A stretch of 18,059 nt of DNA from a bacterium (GTDB lineage Bacteria; Bacillota_A; Clostridia; Lachnospirales; Lachnospiraceae): the NCBI GenBank assembly GCA_004562915.1, contig SFQZ01000060.1, forward strand, positions 1 to 18,059, in the 5' to 3' direction. The notes under the pieces are model-generated. The model was not told where the DNA came from. It worked only from the letters and a program-made list of their open reading frames with translations, and did not search any database. The stretch's first letter is position 1; each line of letters begins with the position of its first letter. A program made the translations under genes and the position numbers. Positions 7,520-14,216 of this stretch are shown piece by piece.

Positions 7520-8394
7520 ATGGACACAAAACGATATGAATTGAATAAACAGCTTGCGCAGATGTTAAAAGGCGGAGTGATTATGGATGTAACGACTCCG
7601 GAGCAGGCGAGAATTGCGGAGGAGGCAGGTGCATGTGCTGTTATGGCGCTGGAACGTATTCCGGCGGATATTCGTGCGGCAGGCGGAGTTTCCAGAATGA
7701 GCGATCCAAAAATGATCAAAGGAATTCAGGAAGCAGTATCGATTCCTGTCATGGCAAAATGCAGAATCGGACATTTTGTGGAAGCACAGATTCTGGAAGC
7801 GATAGAGATTGATTACATCGACGAAAGTGAAGTATTGTCACCGGCAGATGATGTGTATCATATTGATAAGCGTAAATTCAAAGTTCCGTTTGTGTGCGGA
7901 GCAAAAGATTTGGGAGAGGCACTCAGAAGAATCAACAAGGCGCATCTATGATCCGAACAAAAGGAGAACCGGGAACCGGCGATGTTGTTCAGGCTGTAAG
8001 ACATATGAGAATGATGAACAGCGAAATCGCCAAAGTCGTTTCTATGCGCGAGGACGAGTTGTTTGAGGAAGCAAAGAATCTGAGAGTGCCATATGAATTG
8101 ATTGAATATGTGCATAATAACAGTCGTCTTCCGGTAGTGAATTTTGCGGCAGGCGGTGTGGCAACTCCTGCAGATGCGGCACTGATGATGCAGCTTGGCG
8201 CAGAAGGTGTATTTGTAGGATCCGGTGTTTTCAAATCCGGTGATCCGAAAAAACGGGCAGCGGCAATCGTAAAAGCAGTGACAAACTATCAGGACAGCAA
8301 AATGCTTGCTGAACTTTCCGAAGACCTTGGCGAGGCCATGGTAGGTATTAACGAACAGGAAATTCAGCTTCTGATGGCAGAGAGGGGCAAGTAG
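7520..8394 (+). pseudogene. pdxS: pdxS, PLP synthase subunit, frameshifted
   Basis: PdxS condenses ribulose or ribose 5-phosphate, glyceraldehyde 3-phosphate and ammonia into pyridoxal 5'-phosphate, working with the glutaminase PdxT. The start is strong (GGAGGT before the ATG), and the first frame carries the sugar-binding Asp (IMDVTTPEQA) and the first catalytic Lys (VMAKCRIGH, K80). At about 7936 one base is missing. Frame 1 then runs to a TGA at 7949-7951 after 143 residues. The rest of the protein continues perfectly in the -1 frame to a TAG at 8392-8394, including MIRTKGEPGTG with the second catalytic Lys and the GVATPADAALMMQLGAEGVF region. Restoring one base gives 291 residues, the normal length. 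The truncated product lacks the second active-site lysine and much of the barrel. Codon use on both sides is normal, so the lesion is recent or a sequencing error. Confidence 0.93.
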
Positions 8395-8400
8395 AGTAGA

Positions 8401-8644
8401 ATGAAGATCGGGATACTTGCTGTGCAGGGAGCATTTATAGAGCATAGAAAAAAACTGGAATCGTTGGGAGCGAATGTGTAGAGCTGCGGCAGAAAAGTGA
8501 TCTGGAACAGGAATTCTGGCAGAGGTTGACGGAAATATTGTGGCTGTAAAATCTGGAAAACAGTATGGCCTTTCGTTTCATCCGGAACTGGATGAGGATG
8601 ATCGAATCCATGAGATGTTTTTGAAAGAATGTGAAAATCAATAA
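8401..8644 (+). pseudogene. pdxT: pdxT, PLP synthase glutaminase subunit, internal deletion
   Basis: PdxT is the glutamine amidotransferase that feeds ammonia to PdxS. The gene starts at the expected place, six bases after the pdxS stop, with MKIGILAVQGAFIEHRKKLE. It then meets a TAG at 8479-8481. Reading in another frame gives ELRQKSDLEQ, the normal continuation, so one base is also missing near 8478. At about 8509 the sequence jumps to the C-terminal end of the family, ILAEVDGNIVAVKSGKQYGL then SFHPELDEDDRIHEMFL. About 80 codons remain of a usual 185-200. The lost middle holds the glutaminase nucleophile cysteine motif, while the C-terminal His of the catalytic triad (HPEL) remains. The gene cannot make an active glutaminase. 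Two lesions here plus one in pdxS argue for real decay. Confidence 0.92.
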
Positions 8645-8649
8645 TAATA

Positions 8650-8690
8650 GGCCTTTGGTGAGATAAGATTCATCAAAGGCCAAACTTTTT
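8650..8690. terminator. Rho-independent terminator, probably bidirectional
   Basis: GGCCTTTGGTGA (8650-8661) pairs with TCATCAAAGGCC (8670-8681) over 12 positions with one wobble, followed by AAACTTTTT on the plus strand. It ends the pdxST transcript. The convergent zinc-ribbon gene stops at 8689-8691, so the same hairpin can end that transcript too. Confidence 0.88.
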
Positions 8691-9060
8691 ATGGATGCAT
8701 GCGGCTTCCGCATTTGGGGCAGAAGTCAAAATTTTCATTGGTATGATAACCGCAGTTCGGGCAGTGTCTGCCGGATGAAGACCCCGGGGAAAATATCAGA
8801 TCATTTTCATTCACCGAGGTTACATTTCCGCGTGCAATTTCCTTGCCCAGTTCGGGAGAAAGTTCGCAGACGGCTCCGCAGCAGTTCATTTTGGCATAGT
8901 AATGCCTGTTCCATTTAAAAAGCGGGATAAAGAAAAATGAGAAATAAGAATAGGTCATGATAATCTGAATATGGCCGAATTTCCCGCAGCATTTGCAAAG
9001 CATGATCTGGTCAAATGGGAGGACTTTCTGATCCTGTCCGGCACCCATGATAAAAAACAT
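8689..9060 (-). CDS. Zinc-ribbon domain protein
   Basis: This 123-residue protein ends in a clear zinc ribbon, CPNCG and CPKCG separated by 11 residues (about 101-119). It also has a CKCCGKFG motif near residue 22 and a CCGAVCEL stretch near 70, which could form a second metal site. Between them lies a short hydrophobic segment (TYSYFSFFFIPLFKWN) that may be buried or membrane-associated. Proteins of this plan occur widely in Clostridia, but no function is established. The start is an ATG preceded by GGAGGTGG on the minus strand, with its own promoter upstream. The stop overlaps the shared terminator at 8650-8690. I regard it as a genuine gene of unknown role. Confidence 0.85.
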   Translation of the reverse strand: MFFIMGAGQDQKVLPFDQIMLCKCCGKFGHIQIIMTYSYFSFFFIPLFKWNRHYYAKMNCCGAVCELSPELGKEIARGNVTSVNENDLIFSPGSSSGRHCPNCGYHTNENFDFCPKCGSRMHP

Positions 9061-9109
9061 AATCTTCCACCTCCGGTATATCTGAATGTAAGAGAATATA
9101 CTGCTTTTT

Positions 9110-9140
9110 ATTATAACACATCAACTGAGAGAAGATGCAA
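9110..9140 (-). promoter_or_regulatory. Promoter of the zinc-ribbon gene
   Basis: On the minus strand a perfect TATAAT (9110-9115) carries an extended TGT lead. TTGCAT (9135-9140) lies 19 bases further upstream, slightly long for a -35 spacing but compensated by the extended -10. Confidence 0.6.
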
Positions 9141-9177
9141 TCATTTTATTCCTGGTTTATTCGTTAGCGTAATTTGT

Positions 9178-10182
9178 CTACTCTTCGAGAAAATTAAATG
9201 TTTCTTTGTCTTGAAAACAAGAGATCAAGTTATTTTTTAATTTCTCTATAAAGTCGGCTTGAGGATCTTTGAATGTCATATGTTCATAAAGCGGTGAGCT
9301 GCGGAAACTGAATATATGATCAACAGAATCCAACATCTGCGACATGATTTCAGCGGCACTTTTCGCATCTTGCTCAAATGCCGCCAGATCAAGTCGGCAT
9401 GAAGCTTCATAGTATTTACCCATTTCAAATAATCTGGCCAGTCCACTTTGCTTGTCAATTAGCAGGTGGGCTTTTGAACTATTATTTTCCTGTAAGGCAA
9501 GCATATACATACCGGTCAGTATTCCGTTTACCACCTGATATTCGGCAAAAAGCAATTCCTCATAAGTTTTATAGGCCTCTTGAATCCGACCAGTTTTTTG
9601 GTAAATCTCAGCCTGTTTCCGTTTCCTTTCCGGATTCTGCACAGAGAAGTATTGCAAATACTTGCCGGCGGTTTCGTATTCTTCTTTGCGCATGTAGAAT
9701 CCAAACAAAGAGTCTGCAGCACGACAGCGCAGTGTTTCGTCTGTGCTGCCTAGGACATGTGTATAGCAACTGCAGATGTAATCATCGTAATTCCCGGAAT
9801 CCGGCAGATCTTTCATGAGTCGGTTGGCGTCGAGCATGACGGCCATTTGCCAGATCAGCTGGTCACAATTTGGGTATTTTTCCAGTTCTTTTTTGATCCA
9901 GTGGAAAACATCTTCATAATTTTCAGTTTGAAATTTGTTGTCTGCTGTACGAACAAGCGCCTGTATTTCTTCGGAAGAGAGCTCCTCATGATACGAGAGC
10001 AGTTCGTCTGTAGAAATGCCAAGCAGTCTGGCAATCGGGGCGAGAAGTGTGATATCCGGATAAGAATTTCCATTCTCCCATTTATTTACTGCCGGGGCAG
10101 TCACACCAAGACGGTTCGCCATTTCTTCCTGAGTCATATCGGCGGATTTTCTGTATTTACGTATCACTTCACCTATTTGCAT
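9178..10182 (-). CDS. XRE-family regulator with long helical C-terminal domain
   Basis: The 334-residue protein starts with a Cro/CI-type HTH at about residues 5-60, clear from MTQEEMANRLGVTAPAVNKW and YPDITLLAPIARLLGISTDE. The remaining roughly 260 residues are helical and look like degenerate tetratricopeptide repeats, for instance YETAGKYLQYFSVQNPERKR and GRIQEAYKTYEELLFAEYQV. This plan is common in Firmicutes, where the C-terminal part senses a peptide or binds a partner protein. No partner is evident nearby. The start is an ATG with AAGGAGGT nine bases upstream, driven by a promoter at 10229-10257. It is transcribed away from the ribU riboswitch region and toward the zinc-ribbon gene, which has its own promoter. 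The target is unknown and could be itself. Confidence 0.88.
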   Translation of the reverse strand: MQIGEVIRKYRKSADMTQEEMANRLGVTAPAVNKWENGNSYPDITLLAPIARLLGISTDELLSYHEELSSEEIQALVRTADNKFQTENYEDVFHWIKKELEKYPNCDQLIWQMAVMLDANRLMKDLPDSGNYDDYICSCYTHVLGSTDETLRCRAADSLFGFYMRKEEYETAGKYLQYFSVQNPERKRKQAEIYQKTGRIQEAYKTYEELLFAEYQVVNGILTGMYMLALQENNSSKAHLLIDKQSGLARLFEMGKYYEASCRLDLAAFEQDAKSAAEIMSQMLDSVDHIFSFRSSPLYEHMTFKDPQADFIEKLKNNLISCFQDKETFNFLEE

Positions 10183-10228
10183 AAGCGGTACCTCCTTAGT
10201 TTGTATGCATCGGTCTTTGCTTGATTTT

Positions 10229-10257
10229 AGGATAACAAATTCATGCGGGGTTCACAA
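10229..10257 (-). promoter_or_regulatory. Promoter of the XRE regulator gene
   Basis: On the minus strand TTGTGA (10252-10257) and TATCCT (10229-10234) are 17 bases apart, with an extended TGT before the -10. It lies back to back with the ribU promoter, about 58 bases away. Confidence 0.65.
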
Positions 10258-10314
10258 TTGATTATAAGTTAAATATCAGGAAAAAAGCTTAACTGACAGT
10301 TATGAATAAAAAAC

Positions 10315-10343
10315 TTGAATTCTGTGCTGCACTGCGCTATAAT
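10315..10343 (+). promoter_or_regulatory. Sigma-A promoter of the FMN riboswitch-ribU unit
   Basis: TTGAAT (10315-10320) and a perfect TATAAT (10338-10343) are separated by 17 bases. The -10 lies about 20 bases before the riboswitch, so transcription begins right at the aptamer. Confidence 0.85.
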
Positions 10344-10363
10344 ATAGCCGAAAAGAAAAAGGA

Positions 10364-10487
10364 ATTTCTTCGGGGCAGGGTGCAATTCCCAACCGGCGGT
10401 ATAGTCCGCGACCCGCGATCGAAAATGAGAGCGGCTGATTTGGTGTAATTCCAAAACCGACAGTAGAGTCTGGATGAGAGAAGAAAA
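10364..10487 (+). ncRNA. FMN riboswitch (RFN element)
   Basis: The conserved RFN elements appear in order: CGGGGCAGGGTGCAATTCCC, AACCGGCGGTATAGTCCGCG, ACCCGCGA, a variable GAGAGCGGC arm, GATTTGGTGTAATTCC, AAAACCGACAGTAGAGTCTG and GATGAGAGAAGA. The outer ends (ATTTCTT and AAGAAAA) close helix P1. FMN binding to this aptamer represses flavin synthesis or uptake genes. Here a terminator follows at 10519-10547 and ribU after it, so it should work by premature transcription termination when FMN is plentiful. Confidence 0.97.
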
Positions 10488-10518
10488 TCGGCTGTTTTTA
10501 ATACAGATAAAAGAGTAC

Positions 10519-10547
10519 GCCCCGGTTAGCAGTAGCCGGGGCTTTTG
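10519..10547 (+). terminator. Riboswitch expression-platform terminator
   Basis: GCCCCGG (10519-10525) pairs with CCGGGGC (10536-10542) around a ten-base loop, followed by TTTTG. It lies 32 bases after the FMN aptamer and about 95 bases before the ribU start, the expected position for FMN-dependent termination. Confidence 0.88.
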
Positions 10548-10642
10548 TATTACGAAAACCGATGATTTCCCAATTAACCAGGAAGATTTTCCTCCTTTTT
10601 AACTCAATCGAAAATCTTGCATTAAGAAAAGGAGAGAAAAAC

Positions 10643-11281
10643 ATGAGTACAGATGCAATGACAAACACAAAAAATGGTAAGAAAACAAAAGTAAATGTAA
10701 AAATGATCGCACAGATCGGTATGCTTGGAGCAATCGCAGTTGTTTTGATGCTGTTCGAAATCCCGCTTCCGTTTGCGCCAAGTTTTTATGAAATCGATTT
10801 CAGCGAAGTTCCGGTATTGATCGGAGCCTTTACTATGGGGCCGGTTGCCGGTGTGCTGATTGAGTTGGTGAAGATTTTGCTTAACTTCCTGATCAATGGA
10901 TCGACAACCGCAGGAGTAGGCGAACTTGCCAATTTCCTGATTGGATGTGCATTCTGCCTTCCGGCTTCCTATATTTACCGCAAATTCCATACAAGAACAG
11001 GTGCAATCATCGGAATGCTGACCGGAACCTTGTTTATGACGTTTGCCGGATGTTTTTTAAATGCGTATGTCCTGATTCCGACCTATGCGAAGGCGTTTAA
11101 TATGCCGATCGATGCACTGGTGGGAATGGGAACTGCGGTAAATGCAAATATTACGAGTCTTTTTACGTTCGTTGTGTTTGCAGTCGCACCATTCAATTTG
11201 CTGAAGGGTGTTCTGGTATCGCTGATCGTATTTCTGATTTATAAAAAGATTAGTCCGATTCTGAAAATGGGACGGGAATAA
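10643..11281 (+). CDS. ribU: Riboflavin ECF transporter S-component RibU
   Basis: RibU is the membrane subunit that binds riboflavin and works with the shared ECF energising module (EcfA, EcfA', EcfT), which is not in this window. The 212-residue product has about six hydrophobic segments after a short lysine-rich N-terminus. It shows family-typical stretches such as PSFYEIDFSEVPVLIGAF, MGPVAGVLIELVKILLNFLI and GELANFLIGCAFCLPASYIY. The start at 10643 has GGAGAG upstream; an in-frame ATG at 10562 would add 27 atypical residues and is less likely. The FMN riboswitch just upstream independently supports the substrate. It is a single-gene unit ending in a strong terminator. Confidence 0.95.
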   Translation: MSTDAMTNTKNGKKTKVNVKMIAQIGMLGAIAVVLMLFEIPLPFAPSFYEIDFSEVPVLIGAFTMGPVAGVLIELVKILLNFLINGSTTAGVGELANFLIGCAFCLPASYIYRKFHTRTGAIIGMLTGTLFMTFAGCFLNAYVLIPTYAKAFNMPIDALVGMGTAVNANITSLFTFVVFAVAPFNLLKGVLVSLIVFLIYKKISPILKMGRE

Positions 11282-11285
11282 AAGT

Positions 11286-11606
11286 TTAGTGTGGAAGCAG
11301 TGCCTTAAGTGCACTGCTTTCTTTTTCGATTTGATCTTTCAGTTCAAAAATAAGCCGGCATTGCTGGCGGATATCGGCTGAGCGCTCTTCACACTGCTTT
11401 TTGATGCGTTCCAGACGTTCATGATACAGGATTACACTGTGGTTGTTTTCCTCCTTCCCTTTCAGCATTTCCTCTTCTAAAAGCGCCTTCTGATACATTT
11501 TCTCGACTGTATCCAACTGTTTAAGTAATTCCGGAATCTTCCGAAGATATTCGTTATATACTTCCACGCGCTGACATTCTGTCTGGTTGCTTAATAATAA
11601 TTCCAT
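11286..11606 (-). CDS. Small coiled-coil protein of unknown function
   Basis: This product of about 106 residues is nearly all helical and highly charged, with heptad-like stretches such as LLKQLDTVEKMYQKALLEEE and YHERLERIKKQCEERSADIR. It has no signal peptide, membrane segment or recognised domain. I chose the ATG at 11604-11606, because GGAGG lies five bases before it. An in-frame ATG at 11616-11618 precedes that Shine-Dalgarno sequence and would add four residues. A good promoter (11675-11703) supports real expression. The final codons form the arms of the ribU terminator read from the other strand. A length-measuring or adaptor role is possible, but I cannot assign a function. Confidence 0.68.
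   Translation of the reverse strand: MELLLSNQTECQRVEVYNEYLRKIPELLKQLDTVEKMYQKALLEEEMLKGKEENNHSVILYHERLERIKKQCEERSADIRQQCRLIFELKDQIEKESSALKALLPH
11295..11326 (+). terminator. Rho-independent terminator of ribU
   Basis: AAGCAGTGC (11295-11303) pairs with GCACTGCTT (11311-11319) around a seven-base loop, followed by TCTTTTT. The hairpin also lies inside the last codons of the convergent coiled-coil gene. Confidence 0.9.
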
Positions 11607-11674
11607 AATTGCCTCCATGTGTTTTTGCTGTAAAATATGTAATTTGAAATAGAAATATTTGTGCGATTAATGAC

Positions 11675-11703
11675 AGTATAGAATAAAGTTTTGAAAATGT
11701 CCA
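11675..11703 (-). promoter_or_regulatory. Promoter of the coiled-coil protein gene
   Basis: On the minus strand TGGACA (11698-11703) and TATACT (11675-11680) are separated by 17 bases. No other gene on this strand could use it. Confidence 0.68.
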
Positions 11704-11762
11704 TAATGCTGTGAGCGACGAAGAAGTTGGAACCAACTTGTGCCTTTTTGAAGGAATTGGGA

Positions 11763-11791
11763 TTGTTTCGGAAAAGTCAGTGTGTTATAAT
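11763..11791 (+). promoter_or_regulatory. Promoter of the ycxB-tsaE-tsaB-rimI operon
   Basis: TTGTTT (11763-11768) is followed after 17 bases by a perfect TATAAT (11786-11791) with an extended TGT. It lies about 50 bases before the ycxB-like start. No further promoter is evident before tsaE. Confidence 0.75.
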
Positions 11792-11839
11792 CGGAATAAC
11801 GCAGACGGAAAACAGGATAAAACGTCGGGAGGTAGTGAG

Positions 11840-12352
11840 ATGACGGTTAAATTTGATGTGAAAATGACGGAAAAAGCGATGTATGATTTTATGCTTCATA
11901 CTACGTATACGAGTCTGAATGGAATAATGGGAGTGATTCTGGGAGGGATTACGCTGTATCTGGGAATCCGACAGACGATGAACGGGGTGTATCCGGCGGC
12001 AGCTACATTTTTCTTGATTGCGATATTCTTCTTAGTGGGAACGCCGCTGAATATGAAGGCAAAATCTTCCGAACAGGTTAAAAAATCACCCATGTTCCAG
12101 AAGCCGATCACTTATGAATTGACGGAAGAGGGCGTTCAGATTTCTCAGGAAGATCAAAGTACGCTGAACGAATGGGGGAATTTTCAGAAAGCAGTTTCAA
12201 CAGATACATCTATTATTTTATATGTCACGAAAGTGAGAGCGCTGATTTTTCCAAAAGAAGCATTGGGTGAACAGTATGCGGCAGCTGTGAAGATGATCTC
12301 CACGCATATGTCTCCAAGAAAAGTGAAAATACGTCATGTCAGCGCGGATTAA
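11840..12352 (+). CDS. YcxB-like membrane protein
   Basis: This 170-residue protein has two adjacent membrane segments (about 28-45, GIMGVILGGITLYLGI, and about 52-72, AAATFFLIAIFFLVGTPL). A soluble C-terminal domain follows, with the YcxB-type pattern ITYELTEEGVQISQED, then a tryptophan-containing strand and TSIILYVTKVRALIFPKEAL. Proteins of this type are widespread in Firmicutes with no established role; the C-terminal part resembles PH-like folds. I chose the ATG at 11840, which has GGGAGGT nine bases upstream. Starts further left would place the coding region across the promoter. It precedes tsaE by 27 bases with no terminator between, so it is probably co-transcribed with the t6A genes, though a functional link is not implied. 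Confidence 0.82.
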   Translation: MTVKFDVKMTEKAMYDFMLHTTYTSLNGIMGVILGGITLYLGIRQTMNGVYPAAATFFLIAIFFLVGTPLNMKAKSSEQVKKSPMFQKPITYELTEEGVQISQEDQSTLNEWGNFQKAVSTDTSIILYVTKVRALIFPKEALGEQYAAAVKMISTHMSPRKVKIRHVSAD

Positions 12353-12379
12353 CAACAGATTGAAACGGAGAGAAGCAGT

Positions 12380-12805
12380 ATGGTAATAGAGACTAGAAGT
12401 GCAAAGGAGACTTTTTTGCTCGGTGAGAAGATAGGGAAAGAAGCCAGAGCCGGTCAGGTATATACATTGATCGGAGATCTGGGTGTCGGGAAAACGGTTT
12501 TTACTCAGGGGATGGCAAAAGGGCTTGGAATCAAAGAGCCTGTCAGCAGTCCTACATTTACCATTGTACAGGTATACGAAGAGGGGCGTCTTCCGTTTTA
12601 TCATTTCGATGTATACCGCATCGGTGATGTTGAGGAGATGGATGAGATTGGTTTTGACGATTATATATATGGTGATGGAGTGAGCCTGATTGAATGGGCA
12701 AATTTGATTGAAGAGATTCTGCCTGAGAAACGGACAGAGATCATCATTGAGAAGGATTTGAAAAATGGATTTGAATTCCGCAGGATTACGGTGGAAGAAC
12801 GATAG
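12380..12805 (+). CDS. tsaE: TsaE, ATPase of the t6A tRNA modification complex
   Basis: TsaE is the small P-loop ATPase that drives the TsaB-TsaD complex during formation of threonylcarbamoyladenosine (t6A) at position 37 of ANN-decoding tRNAs. The 141-residue length is typical. The Walker A motif GDLGVGKT is at residues 32-39. The family signatures VSSPTFTIVQVY, FYHFDVYRIG and LIEWANLIEEILP follow in order. The start has GAGAGAAG upstream. It lies in one operon with tsaB (12 bases before its ATG pair) and rimI, the classical Firmicutes arrangement. Confidence 0.96.
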   Translation: MVIETRSAKETFLLGEKIGKEARAGQVYTLIGDLGVGKTVFTQGMAKGLGIKEPVSSPTFTIVQVYEEGRLPFYHFDVYRIGDVEEMDEIGFDDYIYGDGVSLIEWANLIEEILPEKRTEIIIEKDLKNGFEFRRITVEER

Positions 12806-12820
12806 AAAAGAGGTTGAATG

Positions 12821-13576
12821 ATGCGGATATTGGCGATTGACAGTTCCGGGCTTGTTGCAACGGTAGCAGTGGTGGAACAAGACGAAAAGGCAGTCGGGAA
12901 AACGGTTGCGGAGTATACGATCAATTATAAAAAGACACATTCACAGACGCTTTTGCCGATGTTGGATGAGATTGTGCGCATGACAGAGCTGGAGCTTGGT
13001 TCGGTTGACGCGATTGCTGTGGCAGGAGGACCGGGGTCATTTACCGGACTTAGGATAGGCTCGGCAACTGCAAAAGGGCTGGGGCTTGCGCTTGAAAAGC
13101 CCCTGATTCATGTGCCGACAGTAGATGCACTTGCATACAACCTGTGTTATACAGATCAGATTGTATGCCCGATCATGGATGCAAGAAGAAATCAGGTGTA
13201 TACCGGAATTTATGAATTCGAAGATGAAAAACTGAACATAATAGAGCCTCAGATGGCTGTGGGAATTGAAGAACTGGCAGAGAGACTGTGCAGATTTCCA
13301 AATGACAGGGGAATCATTTTCCTCGGAGACGGGGTCCCTGTTCATCGTGAAAGATTACAGAATGAGTTGCTTGTTAATTATAAAATTTCTTTTGCGCCTG
13401 CTCATATGAATCAGCAAAGGGCGGCAGCGCTTGGAACACTGGCAATGGATTATTATCGAACGGGCAGGGTGGAGACGGCGGCAGAGCATAAGCCTGATTA
13501 TTTGAGACTTTCGCAGGCAGAGCGCGAAAGAGAGGAACGTGAACTGGCGAAAAAGAACACGGAGAGTAACTGCTAA
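12821..13576 (+). CDS. tsaB: TsaB, t6A biosynthesis scaffold protein
   Basis: TsaB is the inactive paralogue of TsaD that forms the heterodimer needed for t6A synthesis. The protein opens with ILAIDSSGLVATVAVVEQ and has the typical AVAGGPGSFTGLRIGSA near residues 67-82. It lacks the metal-binding HxxxH motif of TsaD, as expected. Its length (251) is normal. Two ATG codons stand side by side at 12818 and 12821. I chose the second because AGAGG is then seven bases away; the first would add one Met. The C-terminal tail is rich in Glu, Arg and Lys. The stop codon overlaps the rimI start by one base (TAATG). Confidence 0.95.
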   Translation: MRILAIDSSGLVATVAVVEQDEKAVGKTVAEYTINYKKTHSQTLLPMLDEIVRMTELELGSVDAIAVAGGPGSFTGLRIGSATAKGLGLALEKPLIHVPTVDALAYNLCYTDQIVCPIMDARRNQVYTGIYEFEDEKLNIIEPQMAVGIEELAERLCRFPNDRGIIFLGDGVPVHRERLQNELLVNYKISFAPAHMNQQRAAALGTLAMDYYRTGRVETAAEHKPDYLRLSQAEREREERELAKKNTESNC

Positions 13577-14055
13577 TGGCTGATGAATGGACTTTTAAAG
13601 AACTTTCAGCATCGGATACAGACGAAATATACCGGATTGCCCAGTTGGAATATGCTGTATTCCCAGATCCCTGGAGTGAAAAAGAGATAAAAAATACTTT
13701 GCAACAGGATCATACTTTTTGTGTTGCGGCAAAGTGCTGTGATATCGTTTTGGGGTATTTCATTTGTTATTTTGTTCTGGATGAATGTGAAGTCGCACGA
13801 ATTGCAGTTGCGGAAGATGCCAGATGCAGAGGGATTGGCCAGAACCTGTTTGAAAATATGATGGATATCTGCCGAAGAAAAGGACTGGGAAGAATTCTGC
13901 TGGATGTCAGAAAGAGCAACCGGACAGCAATTCGCTTTTATGAAAAAAATCATTTTCAGGTGGATGGGATACGCAGGAATTATTATGGAGGAACGGCACC
14001 GGAAGATGCGATCCTTATGAGCAGGGATGTGCTGATTCCAAAACTTACGGAATAA
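13576..14055 (+). CDS. rimI: RimI, ribosomal protein S18 alanine N-acetyltransferase
   Basis: RimI acetylates the N-terminal alanine of ribosomal protein S18 using acetyl-CoA. The 159-residue GNAT protein shows the acetyl-CoA binding motif as R83-C-R-G-I-G88 preceded by the strand CEVARIAV. The typical LLDVRKSNRTAIRFYEKNHF follows, then RRNYYGG. FPDPWSE near residue 29 matches the N-terminal family signature. The start overlaps the tsaB stop by one base and uses the GGAGAG at 13561-13566. The tsaE-tsaB-rimI order is standard in Firmicutes. The exact substrate of individual GNAT proteins can differ, but context and motifs agree here. Confidence 0.92.
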   Translation: MADEWTFKELSASDTDEIYRIAQLEYAVFPDPWSEKEIKNTLQQDHTFCVAAKCCDIVLGYFICYFVLDECEVARIAVAEDARCRGIGQNLFENMMDICRRKGLGRILLDVRKSNRTAIRFYEKNHFQVDGIRRNYYGGTAPEDAILMSRDVLIPKLTE

Positions 14056-14104
14056 ACGAATGTGTCAAGTGGAATTTTTAGCATAAACATGCAGTGGTTT
14101 CCGA

Positions 14105-14133
14105 TGGAAAAACGATCATGCTGGCGATATAAT
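14105..14133 (+). promoter_or_regulatory. Likely promoter of the small Cys-pair gene, rnz and tsaD
   Basis: A perfect TATAAT (14128-14133) lies 17 bases after TGGAAA (14105-14110), about 85 bases before the small gene. I see no terminator between rimI and this point, so read-through from the tsa operon may also occur. Confidence 0.6.
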
Positions 14134-14216
14134 GAAAGCGTAATACAGAATACTTCCCGGATATGCCGAGCGAGATGAGCAGGCGGTATTTGAAGGGGAT
14201 ACTATGGAGGAACATG

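Noticed and set aside
7894..7960. Programmed -1 frameshifting in pdxS
   Set aside because: The junction (ATCAACAAGGCGCATC) has no slippery heptamer and no strong stem-loop, other PdxS proteins are encoded in one frame, and pdxT next door is also broken.
9378..10224. Open frames on the plus strand opposite the XRE regulator
   Set aside because: They lack ribosome binding sites and recognisable domains, while the minus-strand protein has a clear HTH.
12218..12940. 240-codon open frame on the minus strand opposite ycxB, tsaE and tsaB
   Set aside because: It spans three confident genes on the other strand and has no similarity to a known protein; an antisense shadow.
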